From an uncultured Lysobacterales bacterium (GTDB lineage: Bacteria; Pseudomonadota; Gammaproteobacteria; Xanthomonadales; SZUA-36): DNA of 6,716 nucleotides. Position numbers and translations under genes: made by a program. Below the pieces are notes generated by a model. That model saw only the letters and a program-made list of their open reading frames with translations. It did not search any database and was not told the DNA's origin. This document shows, in pieces, positions 1-6,684 of the stretch (position 1 is the stretch's first letter; the number at the start of each line of letters is the position of its first letter). The stretch is from the NCBI GenBank assembly GCA_937995275.1, contig CALKKN010000186.1, forward strand, positions 1 to 6,716. The letters are read 5' to 3'.

Positions 1-299
1 GCCTGCCGGAATTGTCCATCTCGATCTCGGCCATCATGAAGAAGCGGGCGGAACTCTCGGTGGGCAACATCATCGGCAGCAATATTCTGGACACCCTGCT
101 GCCGATCGGGCTCGCCGCCGTCATATCGGAGGTGAGCGTCAATCGTGGCTTCCTGACCTTCGACATCCCGTACATTTTTGCGCTGACGGCCCTGGTGCTG
201 GGCCTGTTCATGGTTCGCCGCGGTATCTGGCGGCCGGAAGGTGTGGTGATACTCGCCGCCTACGGCGGTTACGTGACCCTGAAACTCCTGCAATTCTGA
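1..299 (+). CDS. Calcium/sodium antiporter (CaCA family), C-terminal part only
   Basis: The gene enters from the left edge; the in-frame reading begins at base 3 with LPEL and ends at TGA 297-299, giving about 98 visible residues. The start of the fragment, LPEL followed about 18 residues later by GNIIGSNILD, is the second alpha-repeat signature of the Na+/Ca2+ exchanger (CaCA, YrbG-like) superfamily, whose acidic and Asn residues line the cation site. Two to three further hydrophobic stretches follow (about IGLAAVISEV, YIFALTALVLGLFMV and VVILAAYGGYVTLKLL), which fits the last transmembrane helices of a protein of some 320 residues. It would be an inner-membrane antiporter exchanging Ca2+ or K+ for Na+ or H+; the ion cannot be told from this part. 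The TTG at base 12 is internal and is not the true start. The N-terminal two thirds lie outside the window. Family assignment is firm, substrate is not. Confidence 0.85.
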   Translation, partial: LPELSISISAIMKKRAELSVGNIIGSNILDTLLPIGLAAVISEVSVNRGFLTFDIPYIFALTALVLGLFMVRRGIWRPEGVVILAAYGGYVTLKLLQF

Positions 300-301
300 G
301 T

Positions 302-330
302 CTGATTCGTAATCAGCGCCGTATTTTGTT
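302..330 (+). terminator. Possible intrinsic terminator after the antiporter gene
   Basis: Two bases after the antiporter stop, CTGATT (302-307) pairs perfectly with AATCAG (311-316) around a CGT loop. TTTT at 324-327 and TT at 329-330 follow, but seven bases separate stem and T-run, and the stem is only 6 bp and AT-rich. It is therefore a weak candidate. Confidence 0.3.
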
Positions 331-461
331 AAAATTAATCGGATATTGCCAAGCGTTATTCCACAGCAGCAATCTGCATTCCTGGTTTCCGGCCAATCTT
401 TGAATGGCCGGTAGCTGCCTTTGGTTTGCAGCACCGTAAGTTTCTCGCATAGGAGCACTCA
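326..461 (+). promoter_or_regulatory. Upstream region of the FKBP-CarD operon, with a 7-bp hairpin
   Basis: This is the most AT-rich stretch of the window and must hold the promoter of the downstream pair if that pair is not read through from the antiporter. A -10-like TAAAAT lies at 330-335 (5 of 6 to TATAAT), with only a poor -35 (TTCGTA at 306-311, 18-base spacer). A -35-like TTGCCA at 346-351 (5 of 6) has no good -10 at the right distance. Downstream, CCGGCCA (389-395) pairs perfectly with TGGCCGG (405-411) around a 9-base loop. It has no adjacent T-run on either strand, so it looks more like a leader RNA structure or an operator-like inverted repeat than a terminator. No promoter can be called firmly. 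Confidence 0.3.
451..455 (+). promoter_or_regulatory. Ribosome binding site of the FKBP gene
   Basis: AGGAG sits 6 bases before the ATG at 462, near-ideal spacing. It fixes the start codon of the FKBP gene. Confidence 0.8.
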
Positions 462-899
462 ATGAGCCACGCCAAATCAGGCGACACCGTAAAAATCCAC
501 TATACCGGCACGCTCGCGGACGGAACGCAGTTCGACAGTTCGGCGGGCCGCGATCCTCTCGAATTTACCCTCGGATCGGGGCAGGTGATCCCCGGTTTCG
601 ACAAGGCCGTCGAAGGCATGGCCGTCGGTGACAGCAAGTCGGTCAACATCACCGCACAGGACGCCTACGGCCCGCGTCACGCGCAGATGGTTCAGGACGT
701 ACCGAAGAACGCCCTGCCAGATGACCTCGAACCTGCCGAGGGCATGTCGCTGCAGGCCCGTGGACAGGACAGCCGCGTCGTCAACCTGACCGTGACCCAT
801 GTCGGCGACGAAGCCATCACGGTGGACGGCAACCATCCACTGGCCGGCAAGGATCTCAATTTCGACATTCAACTCGTGGAAATCGCCGAATCGGCATGA
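462..899 (+). CDS. SlyD-like FKBP-type peptidyl-prolyl cis-trans isomerase
   Basis: A 145-residue cytoplasmic protein without signal peptide or membrane segment. FKBP elements are in order: VKIHYTGTLADGTQFDSS (10-27), with the usual Tyr and FD of the active site, and the GQVIPGFDKAVEGMAVGD loop (40-57). A SlyD-type insert-in-flap region follows at about 65-120, and then the hallmark VDGNHPLAGKDLNF (121-134), where the chain returns to the FKBP fold. The insert marks it as SlyD/SlpA-like, a class that both isomerises Xaa-Pro bonds and binds unfolded chains. It ends at AESA and lacks the His/Cys-rich metal-binding tail of E. coli SlyD, so a nickel-delivery role is unlikely. Its stop overlaps the start of the CarD gene (ATGA), so the two are almost surely co-transcribed and translationally coupled. 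Family assignment is very secure; the exact subtype (SlyD, SlpA/FkpB or another) is not settled. Confidence 0.95.
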   Translation: MSHAKSGDTVKIHYTGTLADGTQFDSSAGRDPLEFTLGSGQVIPGFDKAVEGMAVGDSKSVNITAQDAYGPRHAQMVQDVPKNALPDDLEPAEGMSLQARGQDSRVVNLTVTHVGDEAITVDGNHPLAGKDLNFDIQLVEIAESA

Positions 900-1399
900 G
901 ACTTGAAGCACCATCACCCCGGATCGGAAAAGGCGTCACGGTCCATCACCCCGAGCACGGAATCGGGCGGGTTCAGAAAGTCGGCAAGCGGAAATTTGCG
1001 GGTAGCCACGGCGACGACTTCGCGCAACTGTATTTCAGGCGCGAGCAGCTGACCCTGATCATGCCCGCACAGGACCTGGTCGGGACGGTGCGCAAGCCCC
1101 TGAATGCGCGGCAGGCCCGCGAAGTCCTGGACTATCTGAAACGCTGGGACGGGCCGGTCAGCAAACGGTGGAAAGCACGCGCGGCGGCGAACCAGGCTGC
1201 CATCGAGCGCGGCGATCCGTTCGCCTACGCGGAAGTCTGCAAGGGGCTGAGCCAGCTGGAATCCGAGGGCGCGCTCCGGCATACCGACCGCGCACACCTG
1301 AACCGGTCGTTCGAGTTCCTGGCCGACGAACTGGCCCACGCACTGGACGAAACGCCCGACTCCGCACGCTTGCTGATCACCGAAGCGCTCAGCGAATAG
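896..1399 (+). CDS. CarD-family RNA polymerase-binding transcriptional regulator
   Basis: A 167-residue soluble protein. Residues about 8-65 read as a CarD/TRCF RNA-polymerase-interaction domain: a GKGVTVHHPEHGIGRV start (11-26), then a strand-rich stretch ending in LTLIMPAQD (52-60). Residues about 70-167 are helical and charged, like the DNA-binding half of CarD/CdnL. Recalled mycobacterial CarD aligns without gaps over the 16 residues from Trp92 (WKARAAANQAAIERGD) to the Gly-Asp before the AEV helix. This puts Trp92 at the place of the Trp that wedges into the upstream edge of the -10 bubble. The expected role is binding the RNA polymerase beta subunit and stabilising or tuning open complexes, for example at rRNA promoters. 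The start ATG overlaps the FKBP stop; the nearest purine-rich stretch (GTGGAAA, from 876) is too far away for a good ribosome site, which supports coupling. It is more divergent than actinobacterial or myxobacterial versions, so whether it regulates globally or locally is open. Confidence 0.85.
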   Translation: MRLEAPSPRIGKGVTVHHPEHGIGRVQKVGKRKFAGSHGDDFAQLYFRREQLTLIMPAQDLVGTVRKPLNARQAREVLDYLKRWDGPVSKRWKARAAANQAAIERGDPFAYAEVCKGLSQLESEGALRHTDRAHLNRSFEFLADELAHALDETPDSARLLITEALSE

Positions 1400-1531
1400 T
1401 CCGGGCGGCAGACCAGGACTATCCGGCCGGCGCGGCCGCCGGCGGTTCGGCGGCGGCGGGTCGCCTTCGGCTCCGCGTAACAGCACTTCGACCACCGCGG
1501 ACAGCCCCGGCGCCGCGAGCGCCCTGTTTTC
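1400..1531. other. Non-coding gap between convergent genes
   Basis: These 132 bases separate the CarD stop from the stop of the YfcC-type gene on the other strand. They are very GC-rich, with CGG-type runs around 1430-1460. A perfect inverted repeat, GCCGGCG (1426-1432) with CGCCGGC (1437-1443), has no T-run after it. The only terminator-like element is near the right end. I see no small gene here. Confidence 0.6.
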
Positions 1532-1533
1532 TT
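1509..1533 (+). terminator. Likely intrinsic terminator of the FKBP-CarD operon
   Basis: GGCGC (1509-1513) pairs perfectly with GCGCC (1519-1523) around the loop CGCGA, followed by CTGTTTTCTT (1524-1533). Read on the + strand this is a short GC stem plus T-rich tail, 110 bases after the CarD stop, and its tail overlaps the last codon of the convergent gene. On the - strand the same element has no T-run. The short stem keeps confidence moderate. Confidence 0.45.
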
Positions 1534-2911
1534 AGCGGTAACCGATCAACACGGCCACCACCATGGTAAGGCTGCCGAGCACCAGCAGCATCGCGATCAG
1601 CGGCCAAATGAATCGGAACCAGCGGCCATAGGGGATGCCGCAGATCCCCAGAATGCCCATCAGCACCGCGTTGGTCGGCACGATCATGTTCATGAACCCG
1701 TCACCCATCTGGTAGGCCAGCACCGCCACCTGGCGGGTGACGCCGACAATGTCCGCGATCGGCGCCATGATCGGCATCGTGACGTAGGCCTGCCCGGAAC
1801 CCGACGGTATGAAGAAGTTCAGGATACTCTGGATGAACAGCATGCCGATGGCCGAGAGTTCGCTGCCGACCGCCAGCAAGGGTTGCGACAGGCCGTTGAC
1901 GATGGTGTGCAGCACCTGGCCATCGCTCAGGGTGATCTCGATAGCCCGTGCAAAGCCGATCAGCAAGGCCGTGTTCACCAGTTCCCCCGCACCGGCGACG
2001 AACTGTTTCGCCATGTCGTCGACGGCCGTGCCGTTGAGCAGGCCCGTGACCAGCGCCAACGCGAAAAACACACCACCCAGTTCGACAAAGTACCACTGGT
2101 GCTCCTTGATGCCCCACACGGCCACGGCGAGGGCCAGCAGGGTCGCCAGCAGCACGGCCCGCTGCTGCGTCGTGACGGGCGCGGCCTCGGGGTGCGCCGG
2201 CGGTTGCGCCTCGTCGACGTCGGCGACCAGCGACGCGGCCGGATCGGTGCGCACCTTGCGTGCGTAGCGCAGCACGTACCAGAACCCCAGCGCGAAAAAC
2301 GCCGGGAACATCGCCAGCCGGAAACCCAGCCCGGACACCGGCGTCAAGCCGGCCACCTCCTGCGCCACCAGCACCGTGAACGGGTTCATGACGGCGGTGC
2401 CGTAGCCGATGCCGTAGCCGACCACCATGATGCCGACAGCCGCCACAGTGTCCATCCGCATGCCGACACACAGCGTGATCAGGATCGCGACCAGCGGAAT
2501 GTACTCCTCGGCCATACCGATGGTGGACGAGCCGACCGCGAAGGCCAGCATGCCCATCAGGATCAGCAGGGCCGGCTGCCCCCCGAAACGCTGCAGAATC
2601 CGGCCCAGGGCCGCATCCAACGCGCCGGTGGCGCGAATCACCGCCAGTGCGCCGCCGATGATGAAGACGAAGAAGATGATGCCCTGTGCGGATGCCAGGC
2701 CCCGCGGTATCACCGTGAACAGCGACCACAACGGCAGGCGCTCGACGTCGCTGATGACGGCGTAAGTGCCGGGCACGACCACTTCATGCCCATGGTCGTT
2801 GACCTGGGTTTCGAAGGCGCCGGCCGGCAGCAGCAGGGTGAGCACGTAGGCCAGCAGGATCATGCCGTACAGGAGAACCAGGGTGTGCGGTACGTGCCAT
2901 TTTCGCGTCAT
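1532..2911 (-). CDS. YfcC-family (DcuC-like, IT superfamily) membrane carrier
   Basis: A 459-residue polytopic inner-membrane protein, full length for the family. It opens with a short basic stretch and the first helix (about 9-29, ending LLLPAGAFE), the usual YfcC beginning, and has about 11-12 hydrophobic segments. Family signatures are GMAEEYIP (132-139) and MNPFTV (175-180) in the first half, and IPSGSGQA (368-375) and QMGDGFMN with VPTN (401-414) in the second. The paired hairpin-like Ser/Gly and Asn-Pro motifs are where the ion-transporter superfamily binds cation and substrate. A hydrophilic loop (about 222-250, rich in Asp, Ala and Pro) separates the halves. Relatives move basic amino acids, C4-dicarboxylates or dipeptides, probably with Na+ or H+; the substrate here cannot be read from sequence. 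It starts 2 bases after the stop of the OPT transporter and is surely in its operon. Confidence 0.88.
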   Translation of the reverse strand: MTRKWHVPHTLVLLYGMILLAYVLTLLLPAGAFETQVNDHGHEVVVPGTYAVISDVERLPLWSLFTVIPRGLASAQGIIFFVFIIGGALAVIRATGALDAALGRILQRFGGQPALLILMGMLAFAVGSSTIGMAEEYIPLVAILITLCVGMRMDTVAAVGIMVVGYGIGYGTAVMNPFTVLVAQEVAGLTPVSGLGFRLAMFPAFFALGFWYVLRYARKVRTDPAASLVADVDEAQPPAHPEAAPVTTQQRAVLLATLLALAVAVWGIKEHQWYFVELGGVFFALALVTGLLNGTAVDDMAKQFVAGAGELVNTALLIGFARAIEITLSDGQVLHTIVNGLSQPLLAVGSELSAIGMLFIQSILNFFIPSGSGQAYVTMPIMAPIADIVGVTRQVAVLAYQMGDGFMNMIVPTNAVLMGILGICGIPYGRWFRFIWPLIAMLLVLGSLTMVVAVLIGYR

Positions 2912-2913
2912 GA

Positions 2914-4956
2914 TCAGCCCCTCACCCTACGAACGAACCAGGCGGCGAACACCAGGAACACCAGGAAGCTGACACTCCCGACCAGCCAGTCCGGCCCCAG
3001 CCAGTCCGTGCCGATACCGGCCGGACGCGCGCCCTGGAAGAAGGCTACGCCGGCGATGGCCACGCCCAGCAGACCTTCACCGCCGACGAACCCCGAACCG
3101 AGCAGCACGCCCCGGTCGCGGCGCCCGATGGCTTCAGCCTTGCTCCGCGAGCGCCGCTCCAGCCACAGCCTCAGCATGCCGCCGAAAAATATCGGGGTCA
3201 TGGTCGAAACGGGCAGGTAAACCCCCACGGCAAATGGCAGGGAGGGGATCCGTGCGAGTTCGGCGGCGACAGCGATACCCACCCCGATTGCCACCAGGCC
3301 CCAGGGCAGGTTCTGGTCGAGAACGCCGTCGATGACGAGTTTCATCAGCGTCGCCTGAGGCGCCGGCAGTTCCTCGCTGCCGAAACCGAACGTCTCGGCC
3401 AGCAGCAGCACCGAGAGGCAGACAAAGGTCGCCGAAGTCAGGACGCCGACCAGTTCGCCGGTCTGCTGCAACCGCGGCGTGGCGCCCAGCAGGTAGCCGG
3501 TTTTCAGGTCCTGCGAGGTGTCACCCGCGATGCTGGCCGCGATGGCGACCACGCAGCCGACCGTCAGCGCGGCTGCCTTGCCGGCGAGATCCGTCCAGCC
3601 CAGCACCAGGAACACGCCCGCCGTGCCCAGCAGGGCCGCGATGGTCATCCCGCTGGTCGGGTTACTGGTGACGCCCACCAGGCCGACGATCCGCGAGGCC
3701 ACCGTGACGAAGAAGAACGAGAACAGGATCACGCACAGAGCCGCTACCAGCCGATGCAGGCTGTCCTCCAGTGCCCCGAACGGCGCCGGCAGGAAGGTCA
3801 GCACCAGGCCGATTGCGAGGACGCCGATTCCCACGACCCTGAGCGGCAGCTCCAGGCGGGTTCGTGGCGCTTTACCCGCGCGCGGGCCAGCGGCCCCGCC
3901 CGCCCGGTCCGGGTGGGTGGCGGAATCGACCTCCGCGTCGACGCGGCCTTTCAGTTCATGCGCACCGATCCGGAACGACTGGATCATCACCGGTAGGCTG
4001 CGCACCAGCGTGAAGATGCCCGCCGCCGCCACGGCGCCGGCGCCGATATAGCGCACGTAACGCGACCAGATTTGCGCCGCGGACATCTCGCTGATGGTCA
4101 GCAGGGTCTCCGGGTACAGCGGGGGGCGCCCTTCGCCCCACCAGGCGATCGCCGGGATGATCAGCAGCGACGACAACAGCCCTCCGCCGACCATGACGGT
4201 CGCAATCCGCGGCCCCAGAATGTAGCCCACACCGAACAGGGCGGGCGACAAGTCCATGCCCACCTCCCCTTTGTTGAGGAACGGCACTTTCAGGTGCGCC
4301 TCGTCGGCCAGAGCCCTGGCCCAGCCCGTGACCGCCTTGTACGCGGCGCCGGCGCCCAGTCCGATGAATACGTTGCGCGCATGGCTGCCCCCGGCTTCAT
4401 TGGCGACCAGCACATGGGCGCAGGCGGTGCCTTCCGGATAGGGCAGCCTGCCGTGTTCCCGTTCGATCAGGAAACGCCGCAGCGGGATCATGAACAGCAC
4501 GCCCAGCAAGCCGCCAGCCATCGACAGGGACGTCATCTGCAGCAGGGACGGATGCAGGCCCCACAGGAACAGGGCCGGCAGCGTAAAGATCACGCCGCTG
4601 GCGACCGAACTCGACGCCGAGCCCACCGTCTGCGAGAGGTTGGCCTCGAGGATACTGGCCGAGCCGCCGAACCTGCGCAGCGCGTGAAAGGCCGCGACCG
4701 TCATGACCGCGACCGGGATCGAGGTACTGATGGTCAGGCCGGCCCGGAGTCCAAGGTAGGCGTTGGCCGAACCGAACAGCACGCCGAACAGGATGCCGAA
4801 GAACAGCGCCTTTACCGTGAACTCGTGGGGAGACTGCAAGGCGGGAACATAGGGCGTGTAGACCTCGCCGTCCCGCAGCGGACGGTTGGCGTTTTCCGGC
4901 AGTTGCTGAACGGCGGCGCCGGAATCGGAAGTATCTGGGTTCATTGATTTTCTCAT
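2914..4956 (-). CDS. OPT-family oligopeptide transporter
   Basis: A 680-residue inner-membrane protein with about 14-16 hydrophobic segments, the usual size for bacterial OPT proteins. After a polar N-terminal tail of about 45 residues comes the first conserved block, EFTVKALFFGILFGVLFG (45-62), with NAYLGLRAGLTIS just after. Further OPT signatures are LPYPEGTACAHV (171-182), KGEVGMDLSPALFGVGYILGP (229-249), NPTSGMTI (432-439), AGDTSQDLKTGYLLGATPR (477-495) and LPFAVGVYLPVSTMTPIFFGG (573-593). A charged loop of about 40 residues (about 329-370) divides the halves. Bacterial OPT members are thought to be proton-coupled peptide importers; metal-chelate transport is known for the plant branch. 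Start: ATG 4956 is preferred; ATG 4944 (MNPDTS, GAG seven bases upstream) is almost as good, and GTG 4962 is less likely. None has a strong ribosome site. It is the first gene of a pair with the YfcC-type carrier, suggesting import of peptides and movement of their amino acids or related acids. Confidence 0.93.
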   Translation of the reverse strand: MRKSMNPDTSDSGAAVQQLPENANRPLRDGEVYTPYVPALQSPHEFTVKALFFGILFGVLFGSANAYLGLRAGLTISTSIPVAVMTVAAFHALRRFGGSASILEANLSQTVGSASSSVASGVIFTLPALFLWGLHPSLLQMTSLSMAGGLLGVLFMIPLRRFLIEREHGRLPYPEGTACAHVLVANEAGGSHARNVFIGLGAGAAYKAVTGWARALADEAHLKVPFLNKGEVGMDLSPALFGVGYILGPRIATVMVGGGLLSSLLIIPAIAWWGEGRPPLYPETLLTISEMSAAQIWSRYVRYIGAGAVAAAGIFTLVRSLPVMIQSFRIGAHELKGRVDAEVDSATHPDRAGGAAGPRAGKAPRTRLELPLRVVGIGVLAIGLVLTFLPAPFGALEDSLHRLVAALCVILFSFFFVTVASRIVGLVGVTSNPTSGMTIAALLGTAGVFLVLGWTDLAGKAAALTVGCVVAIAASIAGDTSQDLKTGYLLGATPRLQQTGELVGVLTSATFVCLSVLLLAETFGFGSEELPAPQATLMKLVIDGVLDQNLPWGLVAIGVGIAVAAELARIPSLPFAVGVYLPVSTMTPIFFGGMLRLWLERRSRSKAEAIGRRDRGVLLGSGFVGGEGLLGVAIAGVAFFQGARPAGIGTDWLGPDWLVGSVSFLVFLVFAAWFVRRVRG
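2918..2923 (-). promoter_or_regulatory. Ribosome binding site of the YfcC-type gene
   Basis: On the - strand GAGGGG lies 6 bases before the ATG at 2911, inside the last codons of the upstream OPT gene. It supports this start and independent loading of ribosomes in the shared message. Confidence 0.65.
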
Positions 4957-4995
4957 GCCCACTCGATCGACCCCGGCAAGACTACCTCAGCTGGC

Positions 4996-5022
4996 AGCGC
5001 TTTTTCCAAGAAAAGCGTTTTT
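4996..5022 (+). terminator. Strong hairpin with T-run, a terminator on the + strand
   Basis: AGCGCTTTTT (4996-5005) pairs with GAAAAGCGTT (5010-5019), including G-T wobbles at two positions, around a CCAA loop. The perfect core is CGCTTTT with AAAAGCG, and TTTTT (5018-5022) follows. On the + strand this is a standard intrinsic terminator. On the - strand, where both neighbouring genes lie, the stem is followed by CTGCC and no T-run. It lies 14 bases beyond the stop of the Npt-like gene and about 40 bases before the OPT start. Confidence 0.6.
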
Positions 5023-5035
5023 CCACCTACCCCGG

Positions 5036-6676
5036 CTACCCCCTCGAGCCCGGGGCTCCGCGCTCAAGCAACAGCTGCCCCTCGGCCCAGGCGCCGTCGA
5101 AATCCGTCGCGCGCACGACGATGCGGCTGCCGGTCCAGTCCCCGGCCGGCGCGGTGCCGCTGAAGCCGAGGGTCTCGGGATCGAAGTGCAGCCAGGACGG
5201 CAGCACGTCGCTACCCTCGCCGTGGGCGGAGAAGGTCAGCACGTCGCCCTGGTCGGGGTCCACGAAGGTGTCCAGCGGCAGCGCGAACTCGAACGGCTGG
5301 CCGGGGACCAGCACTCGCTGCCCGGGGCGGCGTACCAGCCGCGGCGGGTGATTGAGGCTGACAGCCTGCTCCTTGGCTCGATAGCCGCGGGCCAGCTTGT
5401 AAGCGACCAGCAACCAGCCAATGGACAGAAGCATGTTGACCAGCGCGAACTGCTGGATGTCGAAGCTCAGCCAGTGCAGACCCGCGTAGATCGCGCCGGC
5501 CTGGGCGAGGTCGCCGAAGCGCCAGAAAAAGGCCTCGATGGTGGTTTTGCCCTCGTATTTCTGGGCGGCCGTCAGCGGCAGGTACAGCGCATGCCGGGTG
5601 GTGTTCATCAGCGAATAATCGGTCGAATTCTCCATGATCTTGACGATACGGATCAGGCTGAACACCGGGAAAAATGCGACCAGCCCGTAGCCCACCAGGC
5701 TGATCAGCGGCAACACCAGCGCCGCACCGCCGACGCCGAGCCGGTGGATGACGCGCGCCACCAGGAAGACCTGCGCCAACAGCGTCAGCAGGTTGACGGT
5801 GAAGAAAAAGGTGCCGTAGAAGGCGGCGATATAGTCGGCTTTCGGGATCCCGCCGGCGGACGCAAGCTGCGCGTCTGCCTGCCGTACCACGAGTTCCGCC
5901 AGGATGTATTCGCCGGTGGTGTTGACCCAATTGAGCAGCAGGATCAGCAAAGCGAGCAGGAACAGGTACCGGTCGCTGAACACCAGCGCCAGGCCGCCCC
6001 AGAAACCACCGTGAGCCCGTTCGCCGGGCACGTCCCCGGCCCCCTGCGAACCCGGCGGCACCAGGCGGCGTGCCCAGCCGACCAGCGGCAGCGTCAGCGC
6101 CAGCAGGATCATGGCGGCGAACATCAGCAGCCAGGGCCCCACCGACGGGAACAGCGCACCGGTCAACGAGGGCGCCAGCAATCCCCCCAGCGTGGCGCCC
6201 ACCATGATCAACGGAAACAGCCGCTGGCCACTCTTGACGTTGTAACTGTCGGCCGCAAAGCCCCAGAACTGGGCCGTGATGAATACGCTGAAAACGCCAA
6301 CCCAGACGTAGTAGAGGAAGCCGATATCCAGCCCGGACCGGCCGGCCAGCCAGAACAGCAGCAGGTTCAGCAGGAAAAAGGCTGTGACATAGCGCGTCAG
6401 TTGCTGCTTGCCGGTGTGCCTGAACACGAAACCGTAGACCGGCACGATCACCAGCAGCGCCGCCGCGGTCGCCGCGTAAGCGTAGCTCTTGATCTCGGCC
6501 GACGTGCCGGTCAGCAGCAGGGGCTCGCGAATGGTCTTGAGGATGTAGTAACTCAGCATCATCAGCAGCGCGTACGTAAAGAACGCCACGACGCTGCGGC
6601 CTTCCGCCGGGCGCAGGCGGGTGAAACGGCCCAGGAAACGGTCCAGTTGGGTCATTCGGGTGGGCCAGTCAACCAT
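5036..6676 (-). CDS. Tlc/Npt-like nucleotide-exchange-type carrier with C-terminal Ig/cadherin-like domain
   Basis: 546 residues from the chosen start. A basic N terminus (RFLGRFTRLRP) leads to EGRSVVAFFTYALLMMLSYY (25-44) and an ILKTIREPLL stretch, the opening of Tlc/Npt-like (ATP/ADP translocase-related, MFS-like) carriers. About 11-12 hydrophobic segments run to residue about 427. Conserved-looking blocks are MENSTDYSLMNTTRHALYLP (348-367) and KYEGKTTIEAFFWRFGD (373-389). After a basic stretch (KLARGYRAK) a soluble region of about 100 residues begins at NHPP (442-445). It has the marks of a putative Ig/dystroglycan-type cadherin-like (He_PIG/CADG) domain: TFVDPDQGD (470-478), LPSWLHFDP (492-500), SGTAP (506-510) and ATDFDGA (523-529). 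The frame is unbroken through the junction, so the fusion is real in this sequence. Many free-living bacteria carry Tlc-like proteins of unknown substrate; nucleotide exchange is not shown. Start: ATG 6676 has GGAG just upstream; GTG 6715 and ATG 6655 do not. Confidence 0.8.
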   Translation of the reverse strand: MVDWPTRMTQLDRFLGRFTRLRPAEGRSVVAFFTYALLMMLSYYILKTIREPLLLTGTSAEIKSYAYAATAAALLVIVPVYGFVFRHTGKQQLTRYVTAFFLLNLLLFWLAGRSGLDIGFLYYVWVGVFSVFITAQFWGFAADSYNVKSGQRLFPLIMVGATLGGLLAPSLTGALFPSVGPWLLMFAAMILLALTLPLVGWARRLVPPGSQGAGDVPGERAHGGFWGGLALVFSDRYLFLLALLILLLNWVNTTGEYILAELVVRQADAQLASAGGIPKADYIAAFYGTFFFTVNLLTLLAQVFLVARVIHRLGVGGAALVLPLISLVGYGLVAFFPVFSLIRIVKIMENSTDYSLMNTTRHALYLPLTAAQKYEGKTTIEAFFWRFGDLAQAGAIYAGLHWLSFDIQQFALVNMLLSIGWLLVAYKLARGYRAKEQAVSLNHPPRLVRRPGQRVLVPGQPFEFALPLDTFVDPDQGDVLTFSAHGEGSDVLPSWLHFDPETLGFSGTAPAGDWTGSRIVVRATDFDGAWAEGQLLLERGAPGSRG

Positions 6677-6680
6677 CAGT

Positions 6681-6684
6681 CTCC
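6681..6684 (-). promoter_or_regulatory. Ribosome binding site that decides the start of the Npt-like gene
   Basis: On the - strand GGAG (within GGCGGAGACTG) lies 4 bases before the ATG at 6676, slightly close but the only good site. ATG 6655 has no purine-rich sequence upstream and GTG 6715 is at the window edge, so 6676 is the best-supported start. Confidence 0.5.

Noticed and set aside
1426..1443. GCCGGCG/CGCCGGC perfect hairpin between the convergent genes.
   Set aside because: No T-run on either strand and such GC palindromes arise by chance in this composition; not called as a terminator.
477..1495. Two long - strand open frames opposite the FKBP and CarD genes.
   Set aside because: The + strand genes have secure domain matches and good start context; the - strand translations show none.
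1883..3220. A 445-codon + strand open frame opposite the YfcC-type gene and the end of the OPT gene.
   Set aside because: Low-complexity Arg/Gln/His-rich translation, crosses the boundary of two well-supported genes, and has no family features; a shadow frame.
4072..4947. A 291-codon + strand open frame opposite the OPT gene.
   Set aside because: Same composition signature of an antisense shadow; the OPT reading shows many conserved motifs over this span.
4957..4962. GTG start at 4962 for the OPT gene.
   Set aside because: It adds only two residues, uses a rarer start codon and has no convincing ribosome site; ATG 4956 or 4944 is preferred.
4979..5013. Possible - strand promoter for the OPT gene (TTGGAA and TAGTCT).
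   Set aside because: The -10 matches only three of six consensus bases and the spacer is 19 bases, so it is no better than chance.
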